DNA of 64,000 nucleotides from Edaphobacter paludis (GTDB lineage: Bacteria > Acidobacteriota > Terriglobia > Terriglobales > Acidobacteriaceae): assembly GCF_039993895.1 (NCBI RefSeq), contig NZ_CP121194.1:1488001-1552000 (forward strand), in the 5' to 3' direction. The notes beneath the pieces were generated by a model. It was not told the DNA's origin. It made no database searches and saw only the letters and a list, made by a program, of their open reading frames with translations. A program made the position numbers and the translations under genes. Positions 16,631-25,969 of this stretch are shown here, in pieces; within the stretch, counting starts at the first letter, position 1, and each line of letters begins with the position of its first letter.

Positions 16631-18895
16631 TTAGTTGTCAGTCAACAACTCTTGTGCGGTTGTGTGTGCGCCTTTGATATCCAAAACGGAAGAGGCAAAC
16701 GAAGCAAGTCGTAGCGAATCAGGCAAAACCCAATCCCATTTCTCCCGGATCACATGCTCCGGCTTGAGACGCAAATCCTCCATAGAAATTTGAGGCAAAG
16801 CCGCAATTTCCTCAAGTACGGCCTTCAACTTGAGATGATCGACGGACGAGACTCGGAGAGCGACGCCCTCGTTTGAGGTTGCAAGCCCCTTGGCCGTCAG
16901 CAGTAAGGCGAGCGCATCATTTGTCCAATCCCCTCGCCAAGTCAGGACTAGGAGACTATTGCCTTCCACGAACCACTGTTTCTGACCAAGCCCGCGTGTA
17001 TGGAAATATAGCTTTGCTTCGTCTAGCAATTCGACAGCCTTCGAGTCTAAGAATGTCAGGGTTTCCGATCCTGCCAGGACGCTTCGCATCTCCTGCCTCA
17101 CTCTGTCATTGACTGAGCCAGCACCACCATCAAACGCTGGCGGACTGCCGCCACGATCGGCTGAGACAAAAACAACTTTGCCCTTGGTGTCCACATCTCG
17201 AACGCGCCAGCGCCGCCCCCCGAATATAAGGCATTGACCGATAGTTAGAGGACGATCAATTGGTAAAGACCCTAAGACGCGCCCCTCAGCAAGTAGCCGA
17301 AACTCCTCTCCAGAAGCGAACGCGCTGTAGAAATCGTAATGATTGATAAGCTTTTCACCCGACACTCCTGGCAGCAACAATCCTGAACTGTCTTGTTGAA
17401 GAATGTCACGAGCACCGAGCTCTCTGAGCAAGCTGGCGAACTCTTCTCGGGAGATGTTTTCGAATATCTTGCTCTTTATAAGGACGGTCCAAAGCTCCTC
17501 GGCTGTCGCTCCACCCTTCTGTGCTATCACTGAAAGACTTTGTTGGACGAGGGTTGATGCGTGTAAGGCTCCCTTTCGCGGAGGCTCAACCCAAGACTCC
17601 AGCAGGAGCCGAACCATCGCAGTAGTTTGCAACAGCCCCTCACGAATCTGATCGGAGAATGAGGATTTTGCTGTCAGCTTCTTCTCTATCGAGAGACAAC
17701 GTAGAATGGCCGACTCTCCTGGCCTGCGACCCGATCTTCCAAGTCGTTGACGCAAGCTGGCAACAGATGGCGGAGGACCGATCTGAACAACGCTCTTGAT
17801 ATTTCCTATATCGATTCCGAGCTCAAGCGTGTTCGTACAAATAGCTGTTGCGGCTGTAACGCCAGCCTTTAGAGCAGTCTCTGATTCCTCGCGAAGTTCC
17901 CGCGATAGGCTGCCATGATGCGTCCAGAACTCGTTAGGAACGCCGTTTCGTTCGCACTGCCTCCGAAGTTGATCCGCATAGTATTCGACCTGTGAGCGGC
18001 TATTCGGGAAGACAAGGTTATTTGTTCCTCGAAGTTGGGTGTAGAGGTACTTCGCTATTGCCAGCTTCGCCACGCTGACGGTTTGCTTCTGGGGCTGCTT
18101 TTGCGAATCGGTGTTGAGATCCGAGGAAGACTCCCCCACTTCATCGTCTGGAACCTCTTCTTCCAGCCACTCATCCGCGTACCCTTTGACGATGAGTTTG
18201 AGATCATAGCCTTCGCCGGCTGCGTCGATTGTTCGGACCATCGTCCCGCTGCCAGGGCGCAGGAATTCAGCCGCCAACAGCTTGTCTCCCAGCGTTGCCG
18301 AAAGGCCGACTCGCGGTATTGTGTGACCTGCGGCAAGCTCAATCCGTGTCATGAGTGATTGCACTTGCTTGCCGCGCTCCGTTCCGATGAAGGAATGCAG
18401 CTCATCGACGACAATATAGCGAACTGCTCTGGCGAGTGCGGGGATCGTGGTGCCCTTGTTTACGAATAGCGCCTCAAGGGATTCCGGCGTAATGATGAGA
18501 ACTCCCAACATCGCTTTCAGAAACTTCTGCTTGCGTGAGGCCGGCACATCCCCATGCCAGCCAAGTACCGGCAAATCCAGCAATTCGCAGAGGTCGGTTA
18601 GCCTTTGCGTTTGATCGTTGATGAGCGCCTTAAGAGGGCTGATCGATAAGACGAAACCCGGCTCCGTACCTTGCTGCAAGAGCCGCGTCAAGATTGGAAA
18701 GAATGCCGCTTCTGTCTTTCCCGCTGAGGTCGCGGCCGCAAGTATTACATCCTCCTGCGCGGGCAGAAGTGCGGGAATGGCGAGTTCCTGTACTGCTCGA
18801 AGGCTCGTCCAGCCGTGTGACCAAATCCATCGCTGGATTCTTTCATCAAGCAAGTAGAAGGAGCTGGTTTCAGAGTTTGAAGCTGGCAAGCTCAT
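16631..18895 (-). CDS. Lhr-like DEAD/DEAH helicase (BrxHI-like)
   Basis: 754 residues from ATG 18895, preceded by GGAG; further ATGs at 18901 and 18943 lie upstream. Superfamily 2 motifs are complete: motif I ATSAGKTEAAF near residue 53, motif II VDELHSF near 160, motif III LSATLGD, and motif VI QRLGRSGRRPGES. The roughly 300-residue C-terminal region is typical of the Lhr/BrxHI group rather than RNA helicases. In BREX type 2 loci BrxHI is paired with the BrxD ATPase. Here a BrxD-like gene lies immediately upstream and the reading frames overlap by about 25 bp, so the two are coupled. Predicted role: ATP-driven unwinding of foreign or damaged DNA. Confidence 0.85.
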   Translation of the reverse strand: MSLPASNSETSSFYLLDERIQRWIWSHGWTSLRAVQELAIPALLPAQEDVILAAATSAGKTEAAFFPILTRLLQQGTEPGFVLSISPLKALINDQTQRLTDLCELLDLPVLGWHGDVPASRKQKFLKAMLGVLIITPESLEALFVNKGTTIPALARAVRYIVVDELHSFIGTERGKQVQSLMTRIELAAGHTIPRVGLSATLGDKLLAAEFLRPGSGTMVRTIDAAGEGYDLKLIVKGYADEWLEEEVPDDEVGESSSDLNTDSQKQPQKQTVSVAKLAIAKYLYTQLRGTNNLVFPNSRSQVEYYADQLRRQCERNGVPNEFWTHHGSLSRELREESETALKAGVTAATAICTNTLELGIDIGNIKSVVQIGPPPSVASLRQRLGRSGRRPGESAILRCLSIEKKLTAKSSFSDQIREGLLQTTAMVRLLLESWVEPPRKGALHASTLVQQSLSVIAQKGGATAEELWTVLIKSKIFENISREEFASLLRELGARDILQQDSSGLLLPGVSGEKLINHYDFYSAFASGEEFRLLAEGRVLGSLPIDRPLTIGQCLIFGGRRWRVRDVDTKGKVVFVSADRGGSPPAFDGGAGSVNDRVRQEMRSVLAGSETLTFLDSKAVELLDEAKLYFHTRGLGQKQWFVEGNSLLVLTWRGDWTNDALALLLTAKGLATSNEGVALRVSSVDHLKLKAVLEEIAALPQISMEDLRLKPEHVIREKWDWVLPDSLRLASFASSVLDIKGAHTTAQELLTDN

Positions 18896-20165
18896 CTTCA
18901 TCTCCAACCAGTTTGTCCGAATCGCCGCCGTGGTCCGGCGCAACGTCGATCTTCTGAATCAAATCCTCCCACCGCACCTGTGGGTTTTCCTGCAGGATTG
19001 TCAGTAAATCGATGAAGGACGTGATCGTGGTTCGTGGCGTTCGAAAATAGCTATTGCCAAGTCTTTGGCTGCAATGCTGCATAAACGCTGGAATGGCTTC
19101 ATCCGGCAGAAGATACTTGTCTGGATCTCCGTATGCGAACACGTTACGGAGCTTTTCGAGCAGGACATAGAAGTCTTCAGGCGTAAGAGCAGCCAGACGA
19201 ATTACGGGGCCAGAGAAATCCGCAAGGCCATCCCGTGCAAAGGAGTTTTGCGCCAAACGGGACTGCAATGCCGTGTAGCTGTACAGACCGCGTCTAGTGT
19301 CGAGCAGGAAGTCAGGAGTTCCTCCAAAAACAAAGCCGAGACCAACGGCTGAGCCCTGCAATGAGTCATTCAGAATGCGAAGAATCTGCTCATAATTCGC
19401 AGTACGCGCTTGCGTGTTCGCTAGCTTATAGAGGTTGACCATTTCATCCAGGCAAACGAGCAGCCCGCTATACCCTGCGAGACGGACAAACCGTGCAAGG
19501 AGCTTTAGTTGATCGTAGACAGAAGCATCGTCCACAATCGAACGGATACCGAGAGCTGCACGAGCGTCGGTCTTAGTCGTAAACTCACCACGCATCCAGC
19601 GGACGGCGTCAGCCTTGAGTTGGTCATTACCTTCTTCAAAACCCTTCCAGTAGGCCAGAACGACATCGGCGAAATCGTACCCGTTCACCATCTCCGCAAG
19701 CTGCTCGGTTTGTCGTCGGACGACTCGCTCGGTGGTGGAACCCAGTAATCCAGCCTCTTCTTTGGCTTGGGCGATGAACTTCTCAAGAATACCAGCCAGC
19801 GCACCACCTTCCGGTTTTGTGCGCGTGGCAGTATTCCGTGTCAGTTCGGCATACAACGATCTCGCTTGCCCACCAGAGGCGTGTAGTCTCCGATCAGGAT
19901 TCAAATCAGCGTGCATGGTGACGAGTTTCTTTTCAAGAGCGATTGAACGAACGAGGTTTAGGAAGAAGGTTTTGCCTGCGCCGTATTCCCCGATGACTAA
20001 GCGGAAGGTCGAGCCTCCATCTGCTATTCGATCAATATCGGTAATCAGAGAGCGGAGCTCTTGGGCACGACCGACTTGAATCAGGTGCTGACCGATGCGC
20101 GGGACGACGCCCGCATGTAAAGACTGAAGGACAGCATCGCGTTCTCGTGGTCGAATGAGGGCCAT
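18870..20165 (-). CDS. BrxD-like P-loop ATPase (DUF2791 type)
   Basis: 431 residues. Starts MALIRPRERDAVLQSLHAGVV, a typical opening of the BrxD/DUF2791 ATP-binding family. Walker A is GEYGAGKT at residues about 59-66; Walker B is LLVCLDEM near residue 236. The rest is helical, with no membrane segment. BrxD is a subunit of BREX type 2 phage-resistance loci, where it partners BrxHI. Here the start overlaps the stop of the TerB gene upstream (TAATG) and its end overlaps the helicase gene, so the three form one tightly coupled operon. Confidence 0.85.
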   Translation of the reverse strand: MALIRPRERDAVLQSLHAGVVPRIGQHLIQVGRAQELRSLITDIDRIADGGSTFRLVIGEYGAGKTFFLNLVRSIALEKKLVTMHADLNPDRRLHASGGQARSLYAELTRNTATRTKPEGGALAGILEKFIAQAKEEAGLLGSTTERVVRRQTEQLAEMVNGYDFADVVLAYWKGFEEGNDQLKADAVRWMRGEFTTKTDARAALGIRSIVDDASVYDQLKLLARFVRLAGYSGLLVCLDEMVNLYKLANTQARTANYEQILRILNDSLQGSAVGLGFVFGGTPDFLLDTRRGLYSYTALQSRLAQNSFARDGLADFSGPVIRLAALTPEDFYVLLEKLRNVFAYGDPDKYLLPDEAIPAFMQHCSQRLGNSYFRTPRTTITSFIDLLTILQENPQVRWEDLIQKIDVAPDHGGDSDKLVGDEDELASFKL

Positions 20166-23100
20166 TATTGGGCGTTCTCCAAGGCAGATTGTTGTACGTA
20201 GAGCGGATCGTCGCCTTCAATCAGGACTTCGCCCGAAAAATCCAAGGCAGCTTCATTAATCCGTTCGAGGGCTCCATCCAGCATAATCTGACTTTCCGAC
20301 GCGGCGCGAAGCAGGTCTGCTCTTGACCACACTGAGTTTGTCAAAAGTAGCGACAGAAACTTGTCGTGAGCCGTATCTAGCCCGGGCAATCTGATGCCGA
20401 CCACTAGCGATTTGTCTTCTTTGCGCATCTCTAGCGTCTCTTCTGGGGCAAGTGTATCGGTCTCTTCCTCAACGAAGACGCCTGCTAACAGCTCCGTCAC
20501 TGCGTCCGTTTCCTGCCGCAACTCGATAATCCGCTTTGCGTCAAGAAATGCGGAAGACTTCGCCGATGTGTCCGAAGGGGAACTCAGCGGTGTCGGCTGC
20601 CATTGCTTCGCAGCACCGCCATGAAGATGGCTGTACAGCATTTGGGGCTCCAACTCCAGAGTGCGATAGACCTGTTCTAGCAGCTTGACCTCTTCCGGGG
20701 AGACGACTCCATCTACATTTGCGAGAGCCGACATAGACAGCGCCAAGTCTGTACGGTCTTCTGTTGTCAAACCGGTAAGGCGTGTCTTAAGGCTAGCGAG
20801 AGAGCTTGGCTGATGAACCTGAAATCGATATTGGGCCCGTAGCCGCGCTCTTAGGTCGAGGTGAAGATGGCCCCACCGCGAAATCATTTGATCGACGGCT
20901 TCCATTTCCAAGTCGGAAGCGTGGCCATCCGCAAGGGCGACGGTCGCAGCGAGGGCAATAGTGAGAGAAGCCTTCTTGTATGTGGGAGTCGTTCGGTCAG
21001 TATCGTCACTTGTAGACAGTGTGAAGAGAACGACAGTATCGGACGGGCGTGGACGCTTCGCGCCCGCCAATACATCAGGTTCAAACCCGAGGGATACATT
21101 CGATAGACTCTTCACCAGCTCTGTGGTTCTGCCTGACGACAACTCTTCTTCACATCCGAGCTGGTGGAGAAACTCTTTATACGGAACCGGTTGCAGCTTC
21201 TCCGCGATCGTTGTTTGAATCTCTTGCAAGCGTTGCTTTGCATTCTCCGGCCAGAGAACAAGTGGAAGCGTTAGGTACGCCTCCAATGAACCAGCCTTGG
21301 AAGTATTTCTACCAAGAAAGCGACTGTAGGAATCCACCATCGCCGTACTCTGTTCAACGATCTCTCGTAGAGACTGTTGTGGAGCGGTCAAAGCTCGCAC
21401 GTCTGGTATTCCGGTAAATTTACATTCGATTCCAGTCAGGCCTGACGAGTAGGACATCGGCTGATAGTTGATCTTCAAGATGGTTTTGTTTGGAGATATG
21501 ACGAGACCTGTCCCGTAACGCTCCTTGTAGACGTAAGCAAATGCCGCTTCATATTCGCTTCTGCATCGTGTGGCGGGTGTCCGCAGGTAAAAGGTCGGCT
21601 CAAGATAAGCCCAGCGAAGTGCCCAATCCAATGGAATCGGTTCCTTGGCTTGAATCAAATAACCCAATCCATAAAGCAGTGAGGGGGGCAGTTCGTATCC
21701 ACGCTCCCACAATTCCGGGAGCTTGGGGAGCGAAGAACCGGACAGGCCGTATGCCTTTATGAATTCAAGCAGGCGGCGAGCTGAATGAGTAACCGATCCC
21801 CGGCTGCCTTGAAAGAGATTGGCTAGACGCGAAACCTCACTCAGAATATCCTCTCGCTCCTCTGGAGTGGAGAAGGTCTCGTGCCCCGCGAGAGCTTGGG
21901 TGATACGACGTTCCAGACCTCCTAAGTACAAAAGACCGAATCCCGGATCATCGTTGCTTGATGCTCCCTCCGAAAGCCACTTCAAATAGTGGAATCTTTG
22001 TTCGGGGGTAAGGCCAAAATAGCTGTAGTAGTAGCCAGGGGATTCTTCTGAGGATTGATCGCTTCTTCTTACTTTTAGATTGGGATTGATCGCCCACTGC
22101 TCGCCTCCAGAGGGTTCGTCTCTGAAGTACAGCAAACCCCTAGTAATTGGAATTCCCTGGACAATGATTGCCTCGCCCTTTTTCATCCAGCGGACACGCT
22201 TTGATGTCTTCGGCGTATTGGCGGGAAGGATAAACTGAGCCGGTACTGATGGTTGGGCGGCACCTACCCTAAAGGCCGTCAGAGATTCGGTAGTAGCATT
22301 GTCGGACCGACCCAGCGACTGTTGAATAGGCTCTTCGATTGCCTTCGGCAAAGCTGCATTCGATACTTCGACGCGGAGTCCATTGGCGAATGAAGTCTTT
22401 GGCTGCTCGGGTATATCCAGTGTTTCTTCATCTGCCATTCGTTTTGCCGGGCTAGGCGAGTTGGGCGGGAGTTCCGAAGGTGTTTGCAAAACTGGTGCCG
22501 CACCACTCAACACTCGTCCGAACTCAACGTGAACAACATCTCCGTCTGTGGCCGGTGATGTTGTCATAAGAGTTGCCATCGCAGGACGTTCGCCCAGTTG
22601 CCCCGAGTTTCCCAGGTGTTTAGCTAGTGTCCACTCGTAAAGCGGTTTCCTTGTTCTGTAATCCGCGAGGACTAGCTCAGGTTCAACACGATTGGAGCAG
22701 ACGTTTCGGCAAGTTGCCAAGACCGTTGAAATTTCGCCACGGAGTTTGGCCGCAGAACCATCGCCTTCCAGATCGCTGCAAATGGTTTCTGCCGCCGCGA
22801 TGCCACTTCTGACAGTCTCGTTAGCTCCGAAGCTCCAGAGCCAACGCGAGAAAGTCGTTGTTGCGACTACTTGGGACAGCCGCTCCTCAAAGAGCCTAGT
22901 CGTGTTGTCGAATTCCTTGCGATGTGGTGATAGATGGATTTCAAACCAGCAGTCTCGATAGATTGCTTGCAGAAGAATGCGCTCACGATCCAGTGCAAAG
23001 GGAGGCGTTGGCGAGGGGATGGGGAGGGCGTTGGACGCGGAACTAAGTTTGTATACAAGGCGGGCTATGGAACTTGCCGATTTCGGCCCGACGCCTTTCA

Positions 23101-23440
23101 CCTGCGAGATTCGGTTTTCGTTCCATCCCTGGATATCGGCCAGCGTTCGGACACCTGAATCCTTGAGTGCTTGGAGGCGTAGTCCTCCCTCATGTTTCTT
23201 CAATTCATCAAGGGGAATGCTGCGGAGTCTTGCAGCCCGAACCTCTTGAATGAAGCTTGTTGCCGCTTGGGAAATCGAATTTTGGATGTCCTGATGTTGC
23301 GACCGCAGTTCCGTATCAAGTATTTGAAGTGTGGCAACGGCTTTGGTCGCACGCTTCCTTGCTCCCGAGGCAGGGGAGAACTTGTGTGCGATAAAGATCC
23401 CCGCAGCGACGAACAGAACGATTGGCAGGAGCAAGATCAT
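20165..23440 (-). CDS. Membrane-anchored TerB-N/TerB/TerB-C protein with helix-hairpin-helix motif
   Basis: 1091 residues. An N-terminal hydrophobic segment (ILLLPIVLFVAAGIFIAH) should anchor the protein. A helix-hairpin-helix motif (ISQVKGVGPKSASSIARLV, residues about 112-130) suggests DNA contact. After a long linker, residues about 430-640 match TerB-N (GLLYFRDE, FGLTPEQRFHYLKWL, LYLGGLERRI). Residues about 815-930 form a TerB helical domain with its acidic metal-binding turns (ALADGHASDLEMEAVD, ALANVDGVVSPEE). The last 130 residues fit TerB-C. It is the first gene of a three-gene operon with the BrxD-like ATPase and BrxHI-like helicase. A link to tellurite itself is unlikely; stress or defence is the better inference. 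Confidence 0.85.
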   Translation of the reverse strand: MILLLPIVLFVAAGIFIAHKFSPASGARKRATKAVATLQILDTELRSQHQDIQNSISQAATSFIQEVRAARLRSIPLDELKKHEGGLRLQALKDSGVRTLADIQGWNENRISQVKGVGPKSASSIARLVYKLSSASNALPIPSPTPPFALDRERILLQAIYRDCWFEIHLSPHRKEFDNTTRLFEERLSQVVATTTFSRWLWSFGANETVRSGIAAAETICSDLEGDGSAAKLRGEISTVLATCRNVCSNRVEPELVLADYRTRKPLYEWTLAKHLGNSGQLGERPAMATLMTTSPATDGDVVHVEFGRVLSGAAPVLQTPSELPPNSPSPAKRMADEETLDIPEQPKTSFANGLRVEVSNAALPKAIEEPIQQSLGRSDNATTESLTAFRVGAAQPSVPAQFILPANTPKTSKRVRWMKKGEAIIVQGIPITRGLLYFRDEPSGGEQWAINPNLKVRRSDQSSEESPGYYYSYFGLTPEQRFHYLKWLSEGASSNDDPGFGLLYLGGLERRITQALAGHETFSTPEEREDILSEVSRLANLFQGSRGSVTHSARRLLEFIKAYGLSGSSLPKLPELWERGYELPPSLLYGLGYLIQAKEPIPLDWALRWAYLEPTFYLRTPATRCRSEYEAAFAYVYKERYGTGLVISPNKTILKINYQPMSYSSGLTGIECKFTGIPDVRALTAPQQSLREIVEQSTAMVDSYSRFLGRNTSKAGSLEAYLTLPLVLWPENAKQRLQEIQTTIAEKLQPVPYKEFLHQLGCEEELSSGRTTELVKSLSNVSLGFEPDVLAGAKRPRPSDTVVLFTLSTSDDTDRTTPTYKKASLTIALAATVALADGHASDLEMEAVDQMISRWGHLHLDLRARLRAQYRFQVHQPSSLASLKTRLTGLTTEDRTDLALSMSALANVDGVVSPEEVKLLEQVYRTLELEPQMLYSHLHGGAAKQWQPTPLSSPSDTSAKSSAFLDAKRIIELRQETDAVTELLAGVFVEEETDTLAPEETLEMRKEDKSLVVGIRLPGLDTAHDKFLSLLLTNSVWSRADLLRAASESQIMLDGALERINEAALDFSGEVLIEGDDPLYVQQSALENAQ

Positions 23441-23891
23441 GAGAAGGAATTTCTATATCGACGATATCAGTATCAGGTCGGGCACAATCAACGTTTGAAT
23501 CAGTACTGTGGTGGCAGCAAAGGCAGACAGATTTGAGGCAAAATCCCGCCTGATGGGATGAGGTTTCCTCCCTATCTCCGGACCGCCGGTCCTCCGCCAC
23601 CCACCTCTGCGGGGAAGTCATACCACCCCGCAACGCCCCTCCGCAAGTGCAAAGACGCTAAGGGGAGGTATCCCCTCGCGCCCGCAAGCCACTCCCCAGT
23701 CTTCCGTGCTTCGCTTGTGCAGACCTCCGCTGCGCTACGCCCTTTCCACTTCCGCTGCGCTCTCGTTGCAAGGGTGGGGATACCCCTCGGCTTGCAGTTG
23801 CTACCCCCCACCTTCGCCAGGAGGCGTTCGGCATGTACATGCCGCGTTTCAACGCGGAAATGCAAAGGCCAACGCCAAGGAGGAAGCACCC
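23441..23891. other. 450-bp intergenic region with palindrome and hairpin before ardC
   Basis: No gene is supported here; the frame continuing upstream of the ardC start is not a protein I trust. Two structures stand out near its end. GCATGTACATGC (23831-23842) is a perfect 12-bp palindrome suited to a dimeric repressor. It runs straight into CCGCGTTTCAACGCGG (23842-23857), a hairpin of six pairs with a TTCA loop, 20 bases before the AAGGAGGAAG ribosome-binding site. The stretch 23700-23770 is unusually rich in CTTCCGCTGCGCT-like runs. Promoter function is presumed because the TerB operon and ardC diverge here. Confidence 0.5.
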
Positions 23892-24824
23892 ATGAACACC
23901 CATGCCACCACCGCCACCGTCACCCCGTTTACCAAGAACCTCAAACAGCCGCAGCCAAAGCAACAGACGGCGAAAGAGGTTATCGCGGCCAACGTCCAAG
24001 CCCTCATCGAGCAGTTGGAGCGGGGACATAGCGAAGGACTCACCGCCTACCTCTTGGCGATGGGGAAATTTCACAATTACAGCTTTGGGAACATTTTGGA
24101 GATTGCACGGCAGAAGCCGGACGCAACCCGGGTTGCCGGAATGTATGCGTGGAACCAGCTTGGCCGCAGGGTCAAGAAAGGCGAGAAGGGCATCCGCATT
24201 CTCGCGCCCATGATTGGGATTCGCCGGAAGAAGGACTCGGAAGCCGACAAGGATATTCGGACTCAGAACCAGCCCGTTCTCGTCGGATTCCGTTCAGCCT
24301 ACGTCTTCGATCTCAGCCAGACCGATGGCGCAGAACTCCCCGAACTGTCCGAGCGCGTGAAGGGTAATGTTGGAGAACACCGTGAACGTTTGATAGATTT
24401 TGTCATTGCTCAGGGTATCGACCTTGATTGGAAGGAGAGCATTTCCCCCGCGTTGGGTGTCAGCTTTGGCGGGAAGATTGTTCTCTTTCCCGGTCAGGAA
24501 ACCGCCGAGGAGTTTTCGACCCTCGTTCACGAACTCGCGCACGAGATGTTGCACAAGGCGGAGCGCCGCACCGCAACCACCAAGACCGTACGCGAGACGG
24601 AAGCCGAAGCTATCGCCTTTGTTGTCGGCAAGACCATCGGCCTCGATACCGGACGGGCTTCCGCCGATTACATCCACCTGTACCACGGCAACGCTGCACT
24701 TCTGGCCGAGAGCTTGGAAGTGATTCAAAAGACCGCCGCCGTCATCCTTTCTGCGCTGGAAACAGCGGCAACGGAAGACACCACCGAAGCAGAAACAGAA
24801 CACGAACTGGCGCAGGCCAGGTAA
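23892..24824 (+). CDS. ardC: ArdC-like antirestriction protein (ssDNA-binding domain and zincin)
   Basis: 310 residues from ATG 23892, preceded by AAGGAGGAAG. The N-terminal half is the ArdC ssDNA-binding domain (formerly DUF1738): LLAMGKFHNYSFGNILEIARQ, GRRVKKGEKGIRILAP. The C-terminal half is a zinc metallopeptidase-like domain with HELAHEMLH and a downstream RETEAEAIAFVV glutamate. ArdC proteins carried by conjugative elements protect incoming single-stranded DNA from host restriction. That fits an element with a relaxase gene 3 kb downstream on the same strand. It is likely expressed early after transfer, possibly under the palindrome upstream. Confidence 0.88.
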   Translation: MNTHATTATVTPFTKNLKQPQPKQQTAKEVIAANVQALIEQLERGHSEGLTAYLLAMGKFHNYSFGNILEIARQKPDATRVAGMYAWNQLGRRVKKGEKGIRILAPMIGIRRKKDSEADKDIRTQNQPVLVGFRSAYVFDLSQTDGAELPELSERVKGNVGEHRERLIDFVIAQGIDLDWKESISPALGVSFGGKIVLFPGQETAEEFSTLVHELAHEMLHKAERRTATTKTVRETEAEAIAFVVGKTIGLDTGRASADYIHLYHGNAALLAESLEVIQKTAAVILSALETAATEDTTEAETEHELAQAR

Positions 24825-24995
24825 GCGAACGGAAGTTCACTGGGGAGTCTGCCAACCAGCAGGCTCCTTTTTCGTGCGCCCGTCTTCCCACCCTGGGCGT
24901 GGCTCCTGCGAGTGCGGCAGGAGCGACTATGCCCGCCCACCCGACGGGCCATCTTTCTACAGTTTTGTGCGTCATAACTATAATTGTGTGCATCA

Positions 24996-25691
24996 ATGAT
25001 TCGACGCCTGCATGTGCCTGTCACAAAGCCTGAAGATGTCATTCCTCACCTCGCAAAACAGGAGTTTCACTGGCGGGCCGGGTACTCTGCTCAGGAGCTG
25101 GCGGTGGCATGGGCTGATGCCGGCAACAGCTTTCCGGCATCCGTTCGGAATGTCCTGAAGACAGCTCCGGAGTATGCTCACGCCGAGCTGGTTGATGCCT
25201 TTTTTGAGCGCGAAGTGGAACTGGGAACCCCGGGCCGAAACAGCCAGACCGACCTCATGGTCGTGGCAGGTCTGGGTAAAGAATTGGGCATAATCGCGAT
25301 TGAGGGAAAGGTGGAAGAGTCTTTCGCCGACCCTGTGAGCGAGTGGAATACTTCACCCGGAAAGCACGCTCGCTTGGAGAGGCTTTGCGACACGGTCGGA
25401 GTTCGTCTGGAGGATGCATCCGATCTTCGCTATCAGCTTTTCCATCGGACGACGTCGGCGGTTTACGAGGCACACCGATATCGGTGCCATCATGCCTTGA
25501 TGCTCGTCCACTCCTTCAGCTCGACGCATCGATGGTTTGAGGACTTCGCCGCCTTCGCGCGGGCGATGGGCATACCGGTCGATCAGCCCGACAAATGCTC
25601 TCCGGCCAAGGTTTGCGAAGGGGTCAGTCTGCGCCTCGCTTGGGCAAGCGACAATGTGCGCCCCCTGCCAACCGTCGGAGTCGCTGGTTAG
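24996..25691 (+). CDS. DUF6946-like protein with PD-(D/E)XK-type core
   Basis: 231 residues from ATG 24996. The middle section QTDLMVV followed about 15 residues later by IAIEGKVEESF gives the D...E-x-K pattern of the restriction-endonuclease-like fold. Upstream, GYSAQELAVAWADAGNSFP is a conserved opening of the DUF6946 group as I recall it; downstream there is a YQLFHRT and a HALMLVHSFS strand. The protein is soluble. Its function is unproved; a nuclease acting on foreign DNA or a degenerate relative is possible. It lies between ardC and the mobilization genes on the same strand, with 170-280 bp gaps each side, so it probably has its own promoter. Confidence 0.65.
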   Translation: MIRRLHVPVTKPEDVIPHLAKQEFHWRAGYSAQELAVAWADAGNSFPASVRNVLKTAPEYAHAELVDAFFEREVELGTPGRNSQTDLMVVAGLGKELGIIAIEGKVEESFADPVSEWNTSPGKHARLERLCDTVGVRLEDASDLRYQLFHRTTSAVYEAHRYRCHHALMLVHSFSSTHRWFEDFAAFARAMGIPVDQPDKCSPAKVCEGVSLRLAWASDNVRPLPTVGVAG

Positions 25692-25840
25692 GGATTCGCC
25701 TCGCTCCATATCATCGCGAGGAAGAGCCTACGCTGCTTCGCAACGGGTATAAGCTGACACGTCATCCCCAATAGGGAACTGCAAAACTACCTAAAGTTCA
25801 CGATTGATAACGTGTTTGCTTTCAATTACTTGGAGTTTTT

Positions 25841-25860
25841 ACGTTTCCGGCTGTAAACGT
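25841..25860. repeat. Inverted repeat upstream of the MobC-like gene
   Basis: ACGTTT (25841-25846) and AAACGT (25855-25860) with an eight-base loop lie 110 bp before the MobC-like start. It could be an operator for that ribbon-helix-helix protein or part of a transfer origin. Confidence 0.35.
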
Positions 25861-25969
25861 CGTTGCGGTGGACAACATTTCTCGTCAGCGACGGCGTTTG
25901 CAGAAACCGGTTGTGCGGTGGAAGCATCCAAGCGTTTCAAGGGACTATCTGTTCCAGGTGGCAGACCGA

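Noticed and set aside
16631-23440. Calling the three-gene operon a BREX system
   Set aside because: PglX, PglZ, PglW/PglY and BrxC are absent; only the BrxD- and BrxHI-like partners are shared.
24902-24924. Hairpin GCTCCTGC/GCAGGAGC after ardC as a terminator
   Set aside because: The stem is real but no T run follows, so terminator function is not supported.
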